A DNA stretch of 49,580 nt from Bacteroidota bacterium (lineage in GTDB: Bacteria > Bacteroidota > Bacteroidia > Chitinophagales > Saprospiraceae): NCBI GenBank assembly GCA_963169455.1, contig CAUJDW010000116.1, forward strand, positions 1 to 49,580, written 5' to 3'. Both the position numbers and the translations under genes were made by a program. Shown here piece by piece: positions 7,930 through 15,608 of this stretch. Positions within the stretch are counted from its first letter, which is position 1. Each line of letters starts with the position of its first letter. Below the pieces are notes generated by a model that made no database searches, was not told where the DNA came from, and saw only the letters and a program-made list of their open reading frames with translations.

Positions 7930-8676
7930 TTACCGGGCCGAAAGCCATAAATAGGAAAAAATGAACGTGTTGTGCAGGCAGTGCATCAGTATCGGTGTGA
8001 TTATGGATTGAGTCTGGAGCCTGGCGGCGCCGAGCAGCAGGCCGTGCAGAAAAATGAACGCCAGGATAAAAATGTTGTACTGAAAATGCACCATGCTGAA
8101 AAGCAAGGCGGAAATGGCCACTGCCATGATGCCTGAATTGGCCGACGCCCCTTTTTCGATGGATTTGAACAGAAGCCCCCTGAAAAGGATTTCTTCCGTG
8201 GCCGGCCCCAGTATTCCGGCGGCCAGCAGCAGTTTGAGTATGGAGGGTTCATTTTCCAACAAGCTGGCGGCGAAATCCGAACTCAGTGCCGGTATGTTTT
8301 CCGACAAAACCCCCGATATCAACAGCCATAAGGCGCTGGCCAGGAGCCAAAACAGGAGATGCCGGTTTTCCACTTTGCGGAATTGCAGATACTCTGGAGC
8401 TGAAACGCTCTTCCTGCTGAAAACCAGCGCCAGGATAGCCAGCGTCGCTACAAAACCGAAGATCAGCGACTCGACCGGGAAGTTTTCGTATAAGCTGGTG
8501 ACCCGCTCTCCATTGTTGATGATCAGGTTGCTGCCTTTGAACTTGACGCTGTCGACTCCCGGCGCTTTGATCATGGTATTCATCAGGTACACGGTTCCCA
8601 GAACAGCCTGAATGCACAGGATCAGCAAAATGATCGCTGTGGATGAAAAAAAACCTAAATGCCTTTTTGCTTCCAT
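7930..8676 (-). CDS. CPBP (CAAX/Abi) family intramembrane protease
   Basis: A 248-residue polytopic membrane protein with a first helix at about residues 10-33, others near 70-88, 108-121 and 150-240. The family motif 1, EExxxR, is present as EEILFR (Glu161, Glu162, Arg166), and motif 2 is seen as VHFQYNIFILAFIFLHG with His residues near the membrane. These are the catalytic elements of CPBP intramembrane glutamic endopeptidases. Substrates are unknown; bacterial relatives act in peptide export, immunity or cell-envelope regulation. Same strand as its neighbours, but gaps of 107 and more than 200 bases suggest its own transcript. Confidence 0.85.
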   Translation of the reverse strand: MEAKRHLGFFSSTAIILLILCIQAVLGTVYLMNTMIKAPGVDSVKFKGSNLIINNGERVTSLYENFPVESLIFGFVATLAILALVFSRKSVSAPEYLQFRKVENRHLLFWLLASALWLLISGVLSENIPALSSDFAASLLENEPSILKLLLAAGILGPATEEILFRGLLFKSIEKGASANSGIMAVAISALLFSMVHFQYNIFILAFIFLHGLLLGAARLQTQSIITPILMHCLHNTFIFSYLWLSAR

Positions 8677-8783
8677 AATGCAGATATTGATAAGCCAGAA
8701 AAGAACTTTTTACAGGCAGCCAAGCGGTGGGGAGGGCTGCCGCAGGCCTGCAACAACCCTCCCTGTACCTGGAACGGGCCTCG

Positions 8784-9398
8784 TTACTTCGCGCTCGTCA
8801 GGACGGCTTTCGCCAAAGCTCCGGTATCGCCATCGATGGGAGTGATCCTGATCTGGTCGAAGCCGCTGACCGTAGTCGTATTACCCGGGCCGGCAGCGAC
8901 CGAAGCGCTGATCTCGACCGACAGGCAGTCACAATCGAAGCCAACGCTCCAGCCGTCGTTGGAAATTTCGGCTTCCACACAGCACAGGGCGATGAGTACA
9001 ACCACAGGCCACCACTCTTCCTGGTTCACTATGGGCATGTTGGTGGAGAACAGCAGTTGCTCGGAGGGGATTTCCACCAGGCGGATATTGCCGTCGGGGC
9101 CATTCGACGAATTGTCGAGGTAGCTGTGTATGACATTGCCGGCTTTGAGGAATTCGACTTTGGCCGTGGTTCCGCCGATCCCATTGAAGTTAAAGGTCAT
9201 TTCCGTCGTTTTGTCGCCTTTGCGGAAGGCCAGTTCGCTGGCTACGGCGCCACCTGAAGCTGTTTTGGCCTGAAAAACGACCTGTTCGCCTACCTTGAGC
9301 GATTCGAGGTTCTCCGTCAGGGAGTTGGTTGCATCCTGGGCGAAGGAGACGGTGAGAAATGCTGCAAAAAAGCACAGTGTGAACGTTAATTTTTTCAT
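8784..9398 (-). CDS. Secreted hypothetical protein, 204 aa
   Basis: A signal peptide (MKKLTFTLCFFAAFLTVSFAQ) is followed by about 180 residues rich in Thr, Val, Glu and Gly, with predicted beta strands. A central hydrophobic run (WWPVVVLIALCCVEAEI) contains a Cys pair and is followed by further Cys (DCDCLSVEIS). No family is recognised. The protein could be a small surface or periplasmic protein. It has no close neighbour on its strand: 287 bases separate it from the tiny frame upstream. The start codon is set by the signal peptide. Confidence 0.68.
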   Translation of the reverse strand: MKKLTFTLCFFAAFLTVSFAQDATNSLTENLESLKVGEQVVFQAKTASGGAVASELAFRKGDKTTEMTFNFNGIGGTTAKVEFLKAGNVIHSYLDNSSNGPDGNIRLVEIPSEQLLFSTNMPIVNQEEWWPVVVLIALCCVEAEISNDGWSVGFDCDCLSVEISASVAAGPGNTTTVSGFDQIRITPIDGDTGALAKAVLTSAK

Positions 9399-9685
9399 GA
9401 TTTACATAGCTTTATATCAGTAACTTGCCCTCATTGACGTATTCGGGCTTTACGCTCCTACTCTGATAAGGGGTTTTCGGAGGCTCCCCCCCGCGCCGGT
9501 GGGCAATGAAAACTGGTTATGCGCAATCACCAGTTTTTATGCTCCGGCAAATCTTTGGGGCCGGCTGCACTTTCAGAAAATGGAACCGGCCGGTTTCTGT
9601 TTCATTACAAAAAAAGGGCGCCTGGCAAAAAAAAACACGGAAAAAAGAGCGGATTCCGGCCAGGCCAGGTTTTGGGAATTGAAAC

Positions 9686-9814
9686 TCACATCACCTCAAT
9701 GTCCTGGTTTACGATCTCAATCATTTCCTCTTGTTGAGCAGTTGTCAGGGAATCCCAGTCCGAAGCGGAATTCAACAGGCCCATTACTATCAGAATAGCG
9801 ATAATCGTTGACAT
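9686..9814 (-). CDS. Possible 42-aa membrane peptide
   Basis: This frame, too short for routine gene calling, reads MSTIIAILIVMGLLNSAS followed by an acidic, Gln/Glu-rich tail ending DIEVM. It has one N-terminal hydrophobic helix and a soluble acidic C-terminus, like many small membrane peptides. No clear ribosome-binding site or promoter was seen. A chance ORF cannot be excluded. Confidence 0.35.
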   Translation of the reverse strand: MSTIIAILIVMGLLNSASDWDSLTTAQQEEMIEIVNQDIEVM

Positions 9815-10153
9815 AGCTTAAGTTTTTTAGTTTACTAATCCAAAATTGATCTGTCACAAAATTACCGCTGCCGGAGGCTAAAGTCAGGGAACTAATATTC
9901 ATTTTGGAACAGGCCAGATTTTACTTTTTATCTGTATTCCTGAACAAATAACACATATCGTTACTTTATTTTCTGGTGTCGGCAAAACGGGCGGCGCAAG
10001 AGGGCGTGCATTTCCTCATGCTGCTTTCCGTTTTGCAACTGATCTGCGCCCGGCCGGAAAAACAAAAAGAAATCCAGCACGGCTCCCGCCCCCAAACGCC
10101 CTCTTGCCCAAACACGACACACGAACGGCAGAAAAAACAAAAACGGAAAACCT
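9815..10153. other. Intergenic region between divergent genes, no gene seen
   Basis: This stretch separates the minus-strand peptide at 9686 from the plus-strand gene starting at 10154. It must hold the promoter of the latter. I see AT-rich segments near 9900-9965 but no convincing -33/-7 pair, no strong dyad and no RNA gene. Confidence 0.5.
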
Positions 10154-11671
10154 ATGGAAGAGATCAATGAAGTCCTCATTCTGCTTTCAAAAAACAAAGT
10201 CCGGCAAATAGAAGTAATCACCAATGAGGTGGAGGGCAGAGAGGCGGCATCGAGGTACAGGGCCTTTTACAACCTCCTGGTGGAAGGCGCAATAAAAACG
10301 GACGAGGAGGGCGCCGCCTGGCTGGGGGTGTCAGCGAACTCCAGAAAATACCTGCGGTTTAAAAACGAATTTAAAAAGCGTTTGTACAACACCATCCTCT
10401 TTATCGACGTCAACCTGCCCCATTTCAACGAAGTCCAGCGCGCTTATTATATCTGTGTACAAAAAACGGCAGTGCTCAAAACGCTGAAGGGGCGGGGCGC
10501 CATTCTGAGCCCTGTCGGCATAGCAAAAGGCATTCTGCCCATTGCCGAGAAATTCGGATTCTACGACATTCTGATCGAAACTCTGAAGATTGTCAAGAAC
10601 TATTATTCCGTGCACCTGGGAGACTCCAGGAAATTCAGCTATTACAGCCAGTTGATGTGGAAATACCACGAACTGTACCATGCCGAATTACTCGCCGTTG
10701 ATGGTTTTCAGGAAATACAATCCCTGAGTATCAACTCAGCCGCCAACGGGCAGGAGATACACGAACTGGCGAAAAAGGTGCTTGCCAGGCTGGACGGCCA
10801 TGGAAAAAGCGCCGATACCATCAACTACCTGATGTCGGTCGGCCTGATAAAAGTATATGAGAAGATGAGCATTAACGATTGGTCAGGCACCATTGCCAGC
10901 TGCCGGTCGGCGCTTGAGGCGCTCCGGAGCAAGCCATTCGTAAGCGGCATAATGAAAAATGCTTTTCTGCACCAGATGGCCGCCGCCCACCTCATGCTCG
11001 GGCAATATGAAACCGCGCGGGAGGCCTCTGCAGCCGCGCTGCAAAACACGCCGGAGGGCGGGCACAACTGGTTTAAAGGCATGGAGGTTTACCTGCAGAT
11101 CGTCTTTCATGAAGGCCGGTATGAAGACGCCTGGAAGGCTTACAAACAGGCGGCCCGGCAACCGCAATTTGCTTTGCTGGCGCCGCCGTCGCGGGAACCC
11201 TGGAACATCTACCAGGCCTACCTTGCCCTGCTCACCAGCCTTAAGAAAATAACCCTCTCTCCCCGGGAAACCGGCGGGCTCAAAAAATTCCGCCTGGGGA
11301 AATTCCTCAATGAAGTGCCGATCTTCAGCAAGGATAAGCGAGGCCTCAATATCCCCATCCTCATCATTCAGTCTCTGTTCCTGCTAAGCGAACGAAGGTA
11401 CGATGACTTTGAAGACCACATAGAATGCCTTCGGAAATACCGTTCCCGTCATTTTTCCGAAAACAACGAGCATTTCCGCACCGAGTGTTTCGTTCGTATG
11501 CTGCAGCGCACCGTCAAAGGGGATTTTGTGCGAAAAAAAGTGGAGCCCCGGACAACCCTACTGCTGCAGCGCATGCGGAACAGGCCCCTCAGCCTGGCCA
11601 ACCAGACGCATGAGATAGAGGTTGTGCCTTATGAAAGGCAATGGGAGTGGGTGCTCGAGATGCTGGAATAG
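10154..11671 (+). CDS. Hypothetical cytoplasmic helical-repeat protein, 505 aa
   Basis: There is no signal peptide and no membrane segment. The sequence is rich in Leu, Ala, Glu, Lys and Tyr with regularly spaced helical pairs, for example LHQMAAAHLMLGQYETAREASAAALQ-type segments (about residues 274-300) that look like tetratricopeptide repeats, so the middle of the protein is probably an alpha-solenoid. The N-terminal 80 residues contain a helix-turn-helix-like stretch (EEGAAWLGVSANSRKYLRFKN), but this is not strong enough to call DNA binding. I do not recognise a named family. A protein-interaction scaffold is the most likely general role. It stands alone between a divergent gene and the HD/Pycsar-type gene 211 bases downstream. 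Confidence 0.7.
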   Translation: MEEINEVLILLSKNKVRQIEVITNEVEGREAASRYRAFYNLLVEGAIKTDEEGAAWLGVSANSRKYLRFKNEFKKRLYNTILFIDVNLPHFNEVQRAYYICVQKTAVLKTLKGRGAILSPVGIAKGILPIAEKFGFYDILIETLKIVKNYYSVHLGDSRKFSYYSQLMWKYHELYHAELLAVDGFQEIQSLSINSAANGQEIHELAKKVLARLDGHGKSADTINYLMSVGLIKVYEKMSINDWSGTIASCRSALEALRSKPFVSGIMKNAFLHQMAAAHLMLGQYETAREASAAALQNTPEGGHNWFKGMEVYLQIVFHEGRYEDAWKAYKQAARQPQFALLAPPSREPWNIYQAYLALLTSLKKITLSPRETGGLKKFRLGKFLNEVPIFSKDKRGLNIPILIIQSLFLLSERRYDDFEDHIECLRKYRSRHFSENNEHFRTECFVRMLQRTVKGDFVRKKVEPRTTLLLQRMRNRPLSLANQTHEIEVVPYERQWEWVLEMLE

Positions 11672-11882
11672 CAGCCCAACGGGCCGGCGCGGGGCGCCGG
11701 GCATGCCCAATTTCCTGCGCCATTTGCCGGGTCGAAGGAATTCGGCAGCCCATCATCCGGACATTCCGCAAATTTCTTTATTTTCAGGCCCACGGGAACA
11801 CCCTCCCCCGGGCAGGGCGCTCCAACCCAGCTTATCGTTAACCAGTGAAGCACCGCGCTTCCCGCCAACCCGGAAAGCAATT

Positions 11883-13118
11883 ATGATGCAGACCAAGGCC
11901 GGCCTGCTGGCTGAAGCAGAAAACTACGTGCAGAAGATATTCGAGGAACGCATTTCCTCCGATTACGCCTATCACAATTTTTCCCATACCCGGGAAGTGG
12001 TGGAAGCCGCCGTCGAAATCGGGCTGCAGTACAACCTGAGCGAGCAGGAAATGCGGAACCTGCAATTGTCCGCCTGGTTCCACGATGCTGGTTACTACGG
12101 CGGCGCCGAAGGCCATGAGGAGCGCTCGTGCGAACTGGCGGAAAACTTCCTCCGGGAACGCGATTACCCGGACGAGGACATCAAGAGCGTGCTGAGCTGC
12201 ATCCGCGCCACCCAGCTGCCGCAAAAACCGCAGTCCATCATGGAGAGCATCCTCTGCGATGCCGACCTGCACCACCTGGGCAACGAGATGTACTGGGACC
12301 GGTGCGGCAGGGTGCGGCAGGAGCTGCTCCAGACGAAGGGCATCATCATGTCGGAACAGGAATGGGTCGACTTCGAACTGGGCTTCATGATGCGCCACCA
12401 GTACCATACCGAGGTGGCCCGCGAACTGTACAGCAAACGCAAGCGCAAACACGTCAAACAACTCAAAAAACAAAAACTCCGCCTCCACCCGGAGGCGCTG
12501 GAAGCCACCGAAGAAGCGGAAGACGGAGGTAAGCGGAAGAAAAAGAAAAAGGCCAAAAAGAGCGAACTCGAGCTCAAAGAACTCAACCTGGGCCGGGGCG
12601 TGGAGACCATGTACCGCACCACCTACCGCACCCACGTCAACCTCAGCTCCATTGCCGACAACAAGGCCAACTTCATGCTGACGATCAATGCCATCGTCAT
12701 CTCCTTCCTGGTGACCAACCTGGTGCCCAAACTCCGGGATGACCCCTGGCTGATCGCCCCCACGGCCATTCTGCTGGCCACCTGCCTGTCTGCGCTGGTC
12801 TTCGCCATCCTGGCCACCCGCCCCAAAGTCACCGAGGGCAAGGTCACCCGCGATGACATCAACCACAAACGCTCCAATTTGCTATTCTTCGGGAACTTTT
12901 ATAAAATGGACCTCGAAGACTTCCACTGGGGCATGATGGAAATGATCAAGGACAGCGATTATCTGTACAGCTCCATGACGCGCGACCTCTATTTCCTGGG
13001 CGTCGTGCTGGCCAAAAAGTACCGCTTTCTGCGCATCTGTTACGGGCTCTTCATGTATGGGCTCATCATTTCGGTGCTGGCTTTCGCGGCAGCCTACTAT
13101 CTTATACCGGGTATCTGA
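11883..13118 (+). CDS. HD domain fused to a Pycsar-effector-like (DUF5706) transmembrane domain
   Basis: The start at 11883 (ATGATG) is chosen because the upstream part of the open frame is Arg/Pro-rich and unlike a protein; this gives 411 residues. Residues 1-200 form an HD phosphohydrolase domain with the metal ligands His35 (in HNFSHTREV), His67-Asp68 (WFHDAGYY) and an Asp at 126-128 (CDADLHH). A Lys-rich linker follows (about 200-220). Residues 235-411 match the Pycsar effector family: the hallmark LSSIADNKANFMLTINA, then two membrane helices (about 260-310), and a last helix at the C-terminus. In Pycsar defence, such TM effectors respond to cCMP or cUMP made by an adjacent cyclase. No cyclase gene is present in this window, so a standalone signalling role is equally possible. 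The domain calls are firm; the biology is open. Confidence 0.85.
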   Translation: MMQTKAGLLAEAENYVQKIFEERISSDYAYHNFSHTREVVEAAVEIGLQYNLSEQEMRNLQLSAWFHDAGYYGGAEGHEERSCELAENFLRERDYPDEDIKSVLSCIRATQLPQKPQSIMESILCDADLHHLGNEMYWDRCGRVRQELLQTKGIIMSEQEWVDFELGFMMRHQYHTEVARELYSKRKRKHVKQLKKQKLRLHPEALEATEEAEDGGKRKKKKKAKKSELELKELNLGRGVETMYRTTYRTHVNLSSIADNKANFMLTINAIVISFLVTNLVPKLRDDPWLIAPTAILLATCLSALVFAILATRPKVTEGKVTRDDINHKRSNLLFFGNFYKMDLEDFHWGMMEMIKDSDYLYSSMTRDLYFLGVVLAKKYRFLRICYGLFMYGLIISVLAFAAAYYLIPGI

Positions 13119-13182
13119 CTTCGGCCCGGCTCCCCTTTGACCGGAAATTTTTTAACTTCGCAATCAAAACCGCCTGTTAGCT

Positions 13183-13707
13183 ATGATTTCTGATAAAATG
13201 CAAAAAGAGCTCAACGGCCAGATCGCGCTGGAGGGCTATGCTTCCTACCTCTATCTGTCCATGGCCTCCTGGTGCCGCCACCAGGGCCTGGAAGGTTGCG
13301 CCAGGTTTCTCTACCGCCAATCCGACGAGGAGCGGATGCACATGCTGAAAATATTTGACTACCTCGACGAAGTTGACGGCCGCGCCCTGGCCCCGGCTAT
13401 CAAACAACCGCCACAGGATTTCGAGTCGGTGCGCAGCCTCTTCGAACAGGTTTACGCCCACGAGCAGAAAGTGAGCACTTCCATCAACAAGCTCGTGACG
13501 AAAAGCCTCAAGGAAGACGACCACAGCACCTATAACTTCCTGCAGTGGTACGTCGAAGAACAACGGGAAGAGGAAGCCCTGATGCGCACCATCCTCGACA
13601 AGATCCGGCTTATCGGCGACGGCCCTCAAAGCCTCTACTACATCGACAAGGAAGTGGAGGCGATCAATGCCCAGGCTGCCGCAGCCGAAGGCGGGCAAGG
13701 AGCCTGA
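13183..13707 (+). CDS. ftnA: Non-heme ferritin
   Basis: A 174-residue ferritin that oxidises Fe(II) and stores iron in a 24-mer shell in the cytoplasm. All ferroxidase ligands of the E. coli FtnA scheme fall at identical positions: Glu17, Glu50 and His53 (SDEERMHML), Glu94 (AHEQKVS), Gln127 and Glu130 (EEQREEEA). The four-helix length is normal, with a short Ala/Gly-rich tail. A likely -7 element, TAACTTCG, lies at 13153-13160, 22 bases before the ATG. A TTG lies upstream at 13137-13139, but the spacing is shorter than usual. The gene lies 64 bases after the HD/Pycsar-type gene and 68 before a DUF2007 gene, all on the plus strand. Confidence 0.95.
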   Translation: MISDKMQKELNGQIALEGYASYLYLSMASWCRHQGLEGCARFLYRQSDEERMHMLKIFDYLDEVDGRALAPAIKQPPQDFESVRSLFEQVYAHEQKVSTSINKLVTKSLKEDDHSTYNFLQWYVEEQREEEALMRTILDKIRLIGDGPQSLYYIDKEVEAINAQAAAAEGGQGA

Positions 13708-13775
13708 TGTAGTGCGTCAGTGGGCAGTATGTCCGTATTCAGCGGGCGCACGATACGAAACCAGGCTGCTACCGG

Positions 13776-14240
13776 ATGAGTAACGAGCGGGAAATACCAG
13801 ATCATTCCGGCGGGTTCGGGGAGGACTGCCGGATCGTGGTGGTGAAGAAATTTTTCTTCGAATCGCAGGCGCACCTGTATGCCGCCAGGCTTAAGGAAGC
13901 GGGTATTCCCAATTTCATTTCCAACGCCAATATGATGACGGCGCTGCCCCTGATCGAAGGCGGCGGCATCGGGCTGCATGTGCGCGAAGCCGACCTGCCC
14001 GACGCCGCCCGCATCATCGCCCGGCTGGACTACCAGGCCCAAAACCCCGATCCCGCCGGCGAATCCTTCCACGATGCCGGCCATGACGAGATCGCCTTCC
14101 AGAAGGCCCTCTCCGAGGGCAACCAAACCCATGCCCGCCGGATCGCCTTCTGGCTGGTGGCTGCAATCATTTTGCTGCTCATTCTCCGCGCCTTCCTGCG
14201 GGCGGCAGGGCTGGTTGAAAACAGGCTGGATGCTTTTTAG
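13776..14240 (+). CDS. DUF2007 (putative signal-transducing) protein with C-terminal membrane anchor
   Basis: The 154-residue product has an N-terminal DUF2007 fold (about residues 18-88): a first strand IVVVKKFFFESQAHLYAARLKEAGI, then the typical GGIGLHVREADLPDAARII segment in which the second half of the ferredoxin-like domain binds an unknown ligand. A hydrophilic linker leads to one transmembrane helix (about residues 126-141, FWLVAAIILLLILRAF) near the C-terminus, so the domain is tail-anchored facing the cytoplasm. Function is unknown for the family. It follows ferritin by 68 bases, but nothing else ties it to iron. Confidence 0.8.
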   Translation: MSNEREIPDHSGGFGEDCRIVVVKKFFFESQAHLYAARLKEAGIPNFISNANMMTALPLIEGGGIGLHVREADLPDAARIIARLDYQAQNPDPAGESFHDAGHDEIAFQKALSEGNQTHARRIAFWLVAAIILLLILRAFLRAAGLVENRLDAF

Positions 14241-14292
14241 GTGGAATGGCGGGGCCGGGTAAAAATAGCCTACGCCGCTGTTAACTAAGTTG

Positions 14293-14316
14293 CAATATTC
14301 CAATATTCCAATATTC
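14293..14316. repeat. 8-bp tandem repeat CAATATTC, three copies
   Basis: Three exact CAATATTC units lie 8 bases upstream of the chromate transporter start at 14324, in its expected leader. They could alter spacing by slippage, but no promoter element was assigned here. Confidence 0.8.
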
Positions 14317-14323
14317 CACCCCA

Positions 14324-15517
14324 ATGGACTTTCCAGAGCAGCCAAACCATACAGCCATGGCCACAACCCCGCTCCCCCTTTCTCACCGCCTGCGCGAACT
14401 GGCAGGGCTTTTCCTCAAGCTGGGCGTATTTGCCTTTGGCGGCCCGGCGGCGCACATTGCCATGATGGAAGAAGAAGTCGTCCGGAAGCGGCAGTGGATG
14501 AGCCGGGAGCACTTCCTCGATTTGGTCGGGCTCACGAACCTGATACCCGGGCCGAATTCTTCGGAGATGACGATGCACTGCGGCCATGAGCGTGGGGGTG
14601 CAGCGGGGCTTTTCGTTGCCGGGGCCAGCTTCATACTGCCGGCGGCGCTGATAACCGGAGCCCTGGCATACCTCTACGTCCGCTACGGCCAATTGCCTCA
14701 GGTAGCGCCCTTTCTGTACGGCATCAAGCCGGCCGTGCTGGCCATCATCCTCAGCGCGATTCTCAGTTTGGGCAAAAGCGCGGTAAAGGGCCCCAGGCTG
14801 GCCGTTCTCGGGGGGCTGGCCACGGCGGCAGTATTGTTTGGCGTGAGCGAAGTGCTGGCCATCCTCGGGGCGGGGCTGGCAGGCTTGTTGCTGCACGGGC
14901 TCCTCCGGTGGAGGGACAGGGCCGGAGATTTCGGGGCGGGCTTTTCGCTCATACTGCTCCAGGCAGCCGGGGGCGCGGCGGTTGCCGAGCCGGCAAGCCT
15001 GCTGAAGCTCTTCCTCGTTTTCCTGAAGATAGGCTCCATCCTTTTCGGCAGCGGTTACGTTCTGGTGGCCTACCTGGAGGGCGAACTGGTGCAAAAGCTG
15101 GGCTGGCTCAGCCAGGAAGCCCTGCTGGACGCCATCGCCATCGGGCAGTTCACCCCCGGGCCTATTTTGTCAACCGCCACTTTTATCGGTTATCAGATCC
15201 AGGGCGGCTGGGGAGCCGTGGTGGCGACCCTCGGCATTTTTCTGCCCTCTTTCTTTTTTGTCTGGCTCCTCAACCCCCTGGCGCCCAGGCTACGCCGGTC
15301 CCCGGCGGCGGCTGTTTTTCTCGATGCGGTAAACGTGGGCGCGGTCGGCATCATGGCCGCAGCGGCCCTGCAGCTGGGCATGGAGGTGATGATGGGCTGG
15401 CGGGCCTGGCTGATCCTCGCCCTGAGCCTGGCGGCAGTGTTCGGGCCCCGGAAGCTGAGCTCCGCCTGGGTGATCGCCGGCGGAGCCCTGCTCGGGTATC
15501 TGCTTTCATGGCTTTAA
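14324..15517 (+). CDS. chrA: Chromate transporter, CHR family (long, two-domain form)
   Basis: A 397-residue polytopic membrane protein made of two homologous CHR domains. The first carries FLKLGVFAFGGPAAHIAMMEEEVV and the LTNLIPGPNSSEM signature (about residues 25-90). The second repeats the pattern with FLKIGSILFGSGYVLVAYLEGELV and IAIGQFTPGPILSTATFIGYQIQGG (about 235-310). Members export chromate or related oxyanions across the inner membrane; the real substrate in this organism is unknown. Length is typical for the long bidomain class. Met12 at 14357 is an alternative start. The gene converges with the receptor gene ending at 15609. Confidence 0.92.
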   Translation: MDFPEQPNHTAMATTPLPLSHRLRELAGLFLKLGVFAFGGPAAHIAMMEEEVVRKRQWMSREHFLDLVGLTNLIPGPNSSEMTMHCGHERGGAAGLFVAGASFILPAALITGALAYLYVRYGQLPQVAPFLYGIKPAVLAIILSAILSLGKSAVKGPRLAVLGGLATAAVLFGVSEVLAILGAGLAGLLLHGLLRWRDRAGDFGAGFSLILLQAAGGAAVAEPASLLKLFLVFLKIGSILFGSGYVLVAYLEGELVQKLGWLSQEALLDAIAIGQFTPGPILSTATFIGYQIQGGWGAVVATLGIFLPSFFFVWLLNPLAPRLRRSPAAAVFLDAVNVGAVGIMAAAALQLGMEVMMGWRAWLILALSLAAVFGPRKLSSAWVIAGGALLGYLLSWL

Positions 15518-15608
15518 GCGGCCAAACGCATTACCGATGCCACAGGGCCGCGCCGTTCTTTCAGGGCGGGACGGCCCGGAGCACCATTTCATGGTACTTT
15601 TTCCTTTT

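Noticed and set aside
11622-11882. N-terminal extension of the HD/Pycsar-type protein
   Set aside because: The extended sequence overlaps the preceding gene and is Pro/Arg-rich without any domain; ATG 11883 directly precedes the HD domain.
11883-13118. A complete Pycsar defence operon
   Set aside because: Only the effector-like half is present; no pyrimidine cyclase, nor any other defence gene, was found in the window.
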